Shown here: piece by piece, positions 59,748 through 64,000 of the stretch
How the letters are laid out: each line of letters opens with the position of its first letter
Position numbering within the stretch: the stretch's first letter is position 1
Assembly: GCA_965228425.1 (NCBI GenBank)
Contig: OZ245815.1
Location: forward strand, 1,984,001-2,048,000
Source: JAJFJD01 sp965228425
GTDB taxonomy: Bacteria > Pseudomonadota > Alphaproteobacteria > UBA8366
DNA: 64,000 nt
Reading direction: 5' to 3'
The notes under the pieces: generated by a model
Databases searched by the model: none
What the model saw: only the letters and a program-made list of their open reading frames with translations
What the model was told of the DNA's origin: nothing
Made by a program: the position numbers and the translations under genes

Positions 59748-60662
59748 CTACGTCTTCACCGGCGGATGCGTTTCGCGCCAATGGCGCGCGATGTCGATGC
59801 GCCGCGTGATCCAGACGTCCTCGTGTTTCTGGACATGGTCGAGGAAGCGCAGCAGCGCGGCGGCCCGGCCCGGCCGGCCGACGAGGCGGCAGTGCAGCCC
59901 GACGCTCATCATCTTCGGCGCGCCGTCGCATCCTTCGGCATACAGCACGTCGAAGCTATCCCGAAGATAGGCGAAGAACTGATCGCCGGAGTTGAACCCC
60001 TGCGGCGTGCCGAAGCGCATGTCGTTGGCGTCGAGGGTGTAGGGCACGATCAGTTGCGGGCCGGTCGGCGCGTCCCGCCAATAGGGCAGTTCGTCGGCAT
60101 ATGAATCGGCGGCGTACTCGAAGCCTTCCTCCGCGGCGAGGTCGAGCGTATGACCCGAACACCGGCCGGTGTACCAGCCGAGCGGCCGCGCGCCGGTGGT
60201 CTCGGTATGGATGCGGATTGCTTCCGCCATATGCTCGCGTTCCTGATCGGCGGTGAAGTCCTTGTATTCGATCCAGCGGTAGGCGTGCGACGCGATTTCC
60301 CAGTCGGCTTCCTTCATCGCGGCGACGGCTTCCGGGTTGCGCGCCAGCGCCATCGCGACGCCGTAGACCGTTAACGGCAGGTCGCGTGCGGTGAAGATTC
60401 GCCAGAGCCGCCAGAAGCCGGCGCGCGATCCATACTCGTAGATCGACTCCATATTCATATGCCGTTCACCGGGCCAGGGCGCCGCGCCGACGATTTCGGA
60501 CAGGAAGGCTTCCGAGGCTTCGTCGCCATGCAGGATGTTGTTCTCCGCGCCTTCCTCGTAGTTGATGACGAATTGCAGCGCGATCTTCGCGCCCTCCGGC
60601 CATTGGGGGTCCGGCGGCGTGCGCCCGTAGCCGATCATGTCGCGGGGATAGCTGTCGGTCAT
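59748..60662 (-). CDS. Polysaccharide-deacetylase-fold hydrolase, PuuE/allantoinase-like
   Basis: The 304-residue protein belongs to the NodB-like carbohydrate esterase group but has the features of metal-independent allantoinase PuuE: RDMIGYGRTPPDPQWPEGAK, FVINYEEGAENNILHGDEAS, YGSRAGFWRLWRIF and ASHAYRWIEYKDF. PuuE hydrolyses allantoin to allantoate. No other purine-degradation gene is near, so it may act on another cyclic amide. Convergent with aroC, 17 bp apart. Confidence 0.85.
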   Translation of the reverse strand: MTDSYPRDMIGYGRTPPDPQWPEGAKIALQFVINYEEGAENNILHGDEASEAFLSEIVGAAPWPGERHMNMESIYEYGSRAGFWRLWRIFTARDLPLTVYGVAMALARNPEAVAAMKEADWEIASHAYRWIEYKDFTADQEREHMAEAIRIHTETTGARPLGWYTGRCSGHTLDLAAEEGFEYAADSYADELPYWRDAPTGPQLIVPYTLDANDMRFGTPQGFNSGDQFFAYLRDSFDVLYAEGCDGAPKMMSVGLHCRLVGRPGRAAALLRFLDHVQKHEDVWITRRIDIARHWRETHPPVKT

Positions 60663-60687
60663 TCGTCTATTCCTTTCCTGTCTCGGC

Positions 60688-61197
60688 CTATTGCATGTCG
60701 ATCTGGATCGACAGATTGTCGTCCGAAACGTCGACCGCCGCGTCGCTGAATTTCGGCGGACCCAGAAATCCGGTGGCGTTCCGGCTGAACCCGTATGGTT
60801 CCGTCGGGAGGCCGACCAGGTTCTTGCCGATCCGGCCGTCCCGGTTGCTGTCTTGAAAGACGATCACCGCGTACCGGCCGGGCGCGAGGTTCGAAAATAC
60901 CGTGCGCCGGATGCCGGTGTCGGCGCGGATCGATGCGCCGAGGAACCGGTCCGTGTCGCGCACGAACCCGTCCGGATTGTCGAAAGCTTTCAAGGCGAGG
61001 TCGAACCCGTCGGAGCTGTCGTACAGTCCCAGCACGATGACTCCGTCGTTCGATGTGATGCCGGCAATCTCGACCGTTAGGTCCGCGGCCGATGTACTAA
61101 GCGGCATCGTGGCGGTCGCGCAGACGGCTAGTCCGCCGCAAATGCCCCAAAGCCAACGTTTCAGGCCGTGGGGTTTTCCCGAATTTCGCTGAAACAA
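60688..61197 (-). CDS. Exported DUF2141 protein
   Basis: With TTG 61197 (GGAGAAGGG five to six bases upstream) the product has 169 residues and a signal peptide (KRWLWGICGGLAVCATATMP, then STSAADLT). The mature part has VEIAGITSNDGVIVLGLYD, FSNLAPGRYAVIVFQDSNRD and GRIGKNLVGLPTEPYGFS, which is the DUF2141 fold, a periplasmic beta-sandwich of unknown role. The longer frame to 61395 has no start support. It lies 25 bp before the PuuE-like gene on the same strand. Confidence 0.8.
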   Translation of the reverse strand: MFQRNSGKPHGLKRWLWGICGGLAVCATATMPLSTSAADLTVEIAGITSNDGVIVLGLYDSSDGFDLALKAFDNPDGFVRDTDRFLGASIRADTGIRRTVFSNLAPGRYAVIVFQDSNRDGRIGKNLVGLPTEPYGFSRNATGFLGPPKFSDAAVDVSDDNLSIQIDMQ

Positions 61198-61311
61198 TTG
61201 AAACCCTTCTCCCGGTTGCCGGAAATCCGGCTGAAATCGGGCGCTTCTAAGGTGTACCCGGTTCGATGGCCAATGCCGGCCAAAGACCGATCGCCAACGA
61301 GGAGAATAGAA

Positions 61312-62160
61312 ATGCCCGAGATCACAGTAAACGGCTTGAACGCGAATTACACCGATACCGGACCCGCAACGGGTGACACGATCCTGTTGCTGCATGCCGG
61401 CGGGACCTCATCCGCCCATTGGCGGAAGGTCGCGCCTCTCCTCGACGGCGATGTCCGGTTGATTGCGCCCGACCTGATCGGTTTCGGTGAGACCGACAGC
61501 TGGCGCGGCCACCGGGAACTGACCCATGACGACCAGGCGGACTTGGTCGCCGGACTGTTGGATCACTTGAACGTCGGGCCGGTACACGTGGTCGGGCATT
61601 CCTACGGCGGCGCGACCGCGACCCGGCTCGCGCTGCGGTATCCGGAAATGCTCACAGGGCTCGTGCTCATCGAGCCGGTGCTGACGCCGTTGTTGAAGCA
61701 GTCCGGCGATTCCGCGCTGTTCCAATCAACCCGCATCCTGGCGTGCGCCTTCATCACCGATGCCGAGGCCGGCAGGTACGAAGCCGCCTGGCGGCGTTTC
61801 ATCGACAACCACAACGGCGACGGGACCTGGAATGGCCTGTCCGACAGGGCGCGCGACCGGTTTCTCGCGATGACGATGGAAACCGCCGATGCCTACAAGT
61901 CGAACATGAACAACACCACGACACTCGCCGACCTGATGGGCCTCGCAGCGCCGACGATGGTGATAAGCGGTGAGAACACCTGCAAGAGTTTCCGCCGTAT
62001 TTGCGCGATCGTTCGCGAGCGTGTGCCCGGCTGCGCCGACCGCATCATCGATGGGGCCGGCCACATGTCGCCGCTGACCCATCCGCAAACCGTTGCCGCG
62101 GCCATCAAGAGCCATGTGGAAATTGCGAATTGGTGCGCGATCCGAAAGGCCGCCGCGTAA
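61312..62160 (+). CDS. Alpha/beta hydrolase, substrate unknown
   Basis: The 282-residue protein has LLLHAGGTSSAHWRKVAPLL (oxyanion), VVGHSYGGATATRLALRYPE (Ser nucleophile in GHSYGG) and DGAGHMSPLTHPQTVAAAI (His). The expected acid (GxxD) reads VISGENTCKSF, without a clear Asp, so the triad may use Glu or be altered. AGGAGAATAGAA precedes ATG 61312; the frame to 61168 is outside it. Same strand as the acyl-CoA dehydrogenase 41 bp downstream, probably one operon. Confidence 0.85.
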   Translation: MPEITVNGLNANYTDTGPATGDTILLLHAGGTSSAHWRKVAPLLDGDVRLIAPDLIGFGETDSWRGHRELTHDDQADLVAGLLDHLNVGPVHVVGHSYGGATATRLALRYPEMLTGLVLIEPVLTPLLKQSGDSALFQSTRILACAFITDAEAGRYEAAWRRFIDNHNGDGTWNGLSDRARDRFLAMTMETADAYKSNMNNTTTLADLMGLAAPTMVISGENTCKSFRRICAIVRERVPGCADRIIDGAGHMSPLTHPQTVAAAIKSHVEIANWCAIRKAAA

Positions 62161-62201
62161 ATCTTCGAACCCCGATCCCTTGACGAAAAGGAACCGAACC
62201 C

Positions 62202-63356
62202 ATGACCGCCTCCCTCGACCTCAACGCCATTCTGAAGGAAATCGGCCCGCGCTTCGCCGCCGGTGTCGCCGACCGCGATACGGCAGCCGAATTCGTTGCC
62301 GGCCATTACGACGCGCTGCGCGAGCGAAAGGTATTCTCCGCTCTTGTTCCGGCCGAACTCGGTGGGGGCGGGGCATCGCATAGCGAGATGTGCGCCTTCC
62401 TGCGCGGCTTGGCGCATTACTGCAGTTCGACCGCCCTGGCGGTTTCCATGCATCAGCATCTTGTGGCCGCCGCCGTCTACAACTACCGCAACGGCCGACC
62501 GGGACAAAAACTGCTGGAACGCGTCGCCGAAAAGGAAGCGGTGCTGGTCAGTACCGGCGCCAACGATTGGCTCGGCTCCAACGGCGAGGTCGAGCGGGTT
62601 GCCGACGGCTTCCGTGTCACCGCGCGCAAGCCGTTTGCCAGCGGCTCGCCGAAGGGTGACGTTTTGGTCACCTCCGCCCCGTACGAAGATCCCGAGGAAG
62701 GGTGGCAGGTGCTGCATTTCCCGGTGCCCTTCGCGAGCGACGGCGTGTCACGCGCCGGCGATTGGGATACGCTCGGCATGCGCGCCACGGGCTCGGAAAC
62801 GGTCGTCCTCGACGGCGTTTTCGTGCCGGACGAGGCGGTTGTCATGCGTCGCCCGCGCCATGCCTATCACATGGCTTTCAACGTCATCTTGACGGTTGCG
62901 ATGCCGCTGATCCTGTCCGCCTATGTCGGTGTGGCCGAAGCCGCGGCCGACATTGCGCACGACCAAGCCAGCAAGCGCATCGCCGACCCGGCGACGCCGT
63001 TTCAGTTGGGTGAACTGACCAACACGCTGACCACCGCGCAGTTGGCGCTCGATGCGATGATCGGCATCACCAACGATTGGCAGTTCGACGCCACGCCTGA
63101 CACCGCCAATGCGATCCTCGTCCGCAAAACGATTGCCGCCAATGCGGTGATCGCCACGGTCGAGAAAGCTTTGGAAACCGCGGGCGGGTCCGGCTTCTAT
63201 TCGAAGCTTGGGTTGGAGCGGTTGCTGCGCGACGCACATGGCGTGCAATTCCATCCGCTCCCGGAAAAACGCCAGCAGCAGTTCACGGGCCGGCTGGCGC
63301 TCGGCCTCGATCCAATCCTGGACACGCCGGTTGTGCCGGTGAAGGCCGCGGCGTAA
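62202..63356 (+). CDS. Acyl-CoA dehydrogenase family flavoprotein (DszC/HsaA-like class)
   Basis: The 384-residue protein shows ALVPAELGGGGASHSEMCAF, STGANDWLGSNGEVERVADG, RATGSETVVLDGVFVPDEAV and a C-terminal LLRDAHGVQFHPLPEKRQQQ. That last segment is typical of the flavin monooxygenase-like branch of the acyl-CoA dehydrogenase superfamily rather than of beta-oxidation enzymes. It may be a dehydrogenase or an FMN-dependent hydroxylase. It is linked to the alpha/beta hydrolase gene and ended by the hairpin at 63376-63415. Confidence 0.85.
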   Translation: MTASLDLNAILKEIGPRFAAGVADRDTAAEFVAGHYDALRERKVFSALVPAELGGGGASHSEMCAFLRGLAHYCSSTALAVSMHQHLVAAAVYNYRNGRPGQKLLERVAEKEAVLVSTGANDWLGSNGEVERVADGFRVTARKPFASGSPKGDVLVTSAPYEDPEEGWQVLHFPVPFASDGVSRAGDWDTLGMRATGSETVVLDGVFVPDEAVVMRRPRHAYHMAFNVILTVAMPLILSAYVGVAEAAADIAHDQASKRIADPATPFQLGELTNTLTTAQLALDAMIGITNDWQFDATPDTANAILVRKTIAANAVIATVEKALETAGGSGFYSKLGLERLLRDAHGVQFHPLPEKRQQQFTGRLALGLDPILDTPVVPVKAAA

Positions 63357-63375
63357 CCAGACGACCGGAACGGAA

Positions 63376-63415
63376 AAGGCGCGATACCGGATTTCGGTAT
63401 CGCGCCTTCCCTTTT
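63376..63415. terminator. Bidirectional intrinsic terminator
   Basis: A perfect 14-bp stem (63376-63389 / 63395-63408, core GGCGCGATACCG) with a 5-base loop is followed by CCCTTTTG on plus and TTCCGTTCC on minus, between the convergent dehydrogenase and peroxiredoxin genes. Confidence 0.8.
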
Positions 63416-63446
63416 GCGCAAAAGAATTGCGGTGCGTCGCCGGACG

Positions 63447-63893
63447 CTATCCCAATTCCGCCAGCACTTCGGCCGGATGGGCCTCGGCGTTCATGTCGGC
63501 ATAGGTCTTCGCGACCTTACCGTCCGGTCCGACGAGGACGGAAATTCGCGCCGGCTTTTCCTGATCGGCGCTATCCGCTGCACCATACGCCATGGCGACG
63601 GTGCGGTCAGGATCCTGCAGCAAGTCGGCGGTATATCCCACGTCGCTGCTCCAGGTCTTCAAGTCTTCGGTCGAACTGAACGTAATGCCCAGCAGGACGG
63701 TGTTCTTGTCGGCAAAGTCTTGGGTTCGATCACGGAACCCATTGGCTTGCTTGGTTCAATTGTTGCCGAATGCGCGGGGGTAGAACCACAACAACACGTT
63801 CTTGCCCGCGTAGTCCGCCAGGCTCACCGACTTGCCGTCTTGGTTCGGCAACGTGAATCCGGGCGCGTCGCTTCCGATTTCGGGTAAGGACAT
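63447..63893 (-). CDS. Peroxiredoxin (PrxQ/BCP type), candidate selenoprotein with in-frame TGA at the catalytic position
   Basis: Reading through TGA 63758-63756 (codon 46) gives a 148-residue peroxiredoxin: GSDAPGFTLPNQDGKSVSLA, WFYPRAFGNN, then the TGA, then TKQANGFRDRTQDFADKNT, LLGITFSSTEDLKTW and ARISVLVGPDGKVAKTYAD. PrxQ/BCP proteins read YPKxxTPGCTxExxxFRD, so the TGA falls exactly on the peroxidatic Cys. The resolving Cys five residues on is Asn. Both halves are intact, in frame and conserved in pattern. A perfect hairpin starts 14 nt after TGA (63721-63741). This fits selenocysteine insertion; a nonsense mutation at that codon is the alternative. GAGGGAG lies before ATG 63893. Confidence 0.8.
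63721..63741 (-). promoter_or_regulatory. Candidate bacterial SECIS hairpin
   Basis: In the mRNA direction TGGGTTC and GAACCCA form a perfect 7-bp stem with loop CGUGAUC, beginning 14 nt after the in-frame UGA. The loop starts 21 nt after UGA and has G as its second base, within the distance range and loop rule reported for bacterial SECIS elements recognised by SelB. Confidence 0.6.
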
Positions 63894-63982
63894 TCGCTCC
63901 CTCTTCTTGATGGTGGTTACGTCAAACGAATCGGCGACAGTCTATCACCGGTTTCGCGGATGAGAAGCCGTCGCGCCGACCT

Positions 63983-64000
63983 TTATTCGGCGGCGTTGCT
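63983..64000 (-). CDS. Possible 3' end of a minus-strand gene running off the window
   Basis: Reading leftwards from the window edge gives codons for SNAAE and then TAA. C-termini of the form ..AAE-stop are very common in alphaproteobacterial proteins. Five codons are too few to name a gene. Confidence 0.25.
   Translation of the reverse strand, partial: SNAAE

Noticed and set aside
63447..63662. Stand-alone 71-residue protein beginning MKTWSSDVGYT
   Set aside because: It is the C-terminal half of the peroxiredoxin frame; it has no ribosome site and begins in the middle of the thioredoxin fold.
63447..63893. Simple pseudogene explanation for the split peroxiredoxin
   Set aside because: Not excluded, but less likely: the only defect is a TGA exactly at the catalytic position, there is no frameshift or other stop, and a SECIS-like hairpin follows.
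1..64000. Search for tRNA, rRNA, insertion sequences, phage or CRISPR arrays
   Set aside because: No cloverleaf, transposase, terminal inverted repeats, integrase or regular repeat-spacer pattern was recognised by reading the sequence. A tRNAscan/Infernal run would be needed to exclude small RNAs.

Overview
This 64 kb window is GC-rich and densely coded, and reads as a chromosomal segment of an alphaproteobacterium, probably of the Rhodospirillales type and perhaps marine. That is inferred from a C4-pathway hemA (5-aminolevulinate synthase), the pdxH / dnaJ-like / yihY / fabI / aroC neighbourhood, proteins ending in ..AAE, and many CoA-dependent catabolic genes with TauD/TfdA dioxygenases. 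I see no tRNA, rRNA, CRISPR array, insertion sequence or phage gene.

Layout. 0-1 kb: 3' end of a LuxR/NarL response regulator, terminators and a 56-residue secreted protein. 1-3.8 kb: an ECF sigma factor overlapping its membrane anti-sigma factor, divergent from a secreted PRC-barrel gene. Both arms carry the same promoter signature (GGAAT, 16 bp, [CG]GTCTA). 3.8-6.2 kb: a copper ATPase behind a CueR-type operator. 6.3-24.2 kb: catabolic genes, including a haloalkane-dehalogenase-like hydrolase, two TauD/TfdA enzymes, MmgE/PrpD, a VOC protein, an amidohydrolase, a three-subunit molybdenum hydroxylase, a third dioxygenase, an enoyl-CoA hydratase, two paralogous arginine-rich secreted proteins, then a fourth dioxygenase with a CaiB-type CoA transferase, an acyl-CoA dehydrogenase and a racemase-fold protein. 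24.3-30.6 kb: parvulin, ABM protein, DUF983, then a zinc locus (zur-znuC-znuB divergent from znuA and a histidine-rich outer-membrane protein) with two tandem Zur-like boxes. 30.6-37.8 kb: a FecR/RTX giant, ribokinase, universal stress protein, acidic small protein, hutF and msrA. 37.9-44.2 kb: UbiD/UbiX, two more dioxygenases, dienelactone hydrolase and a metallo-beta-lactamase-fold protein. 44.2-64 kb: lipid/CoA genes (thiolase + DUF35, MaoC hydratase), ATP-grasp, omega-aminotransferase, hemA, PadR-like regulator, SDR, cation efflux, pdxH, dnaJ-like, yihY, fabI, aroC, a PuuE-like deacetylase, DUF2141, alpha/beta hydrolase, acyl-CoA dehydrogenase and a peroxiredoxin.

Main discovery candidates. 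(1) The peroxiredoxin at 63447-63893 has an in-frame TGA exactly where the peroxidatic cysteine belongs, followed 14 nt later by a perfect 7-bp hairpin with a G in the second loop position. This fits a selenocysteine peroxiredoxin. (2) Six Fe(II)/2-oxoglutarate dioxygenases lie in 37 kb, five of them from one subfamily. (3) The ECF sigma factor has two visible promoters with identical geometry. (4) Two arginine-rich secreted paralogues share C-termini, leader regions and an upstream motif. (5) A 23-bp perfect operator-like palindrome lies between the ATP-grasp and aminotransferase genes.

CDS starts were chosen from Shine-Dalgarno spacing, overlaps with neighbours and family N-termini. The reasons are stated wherever the longest reading frame was not used.
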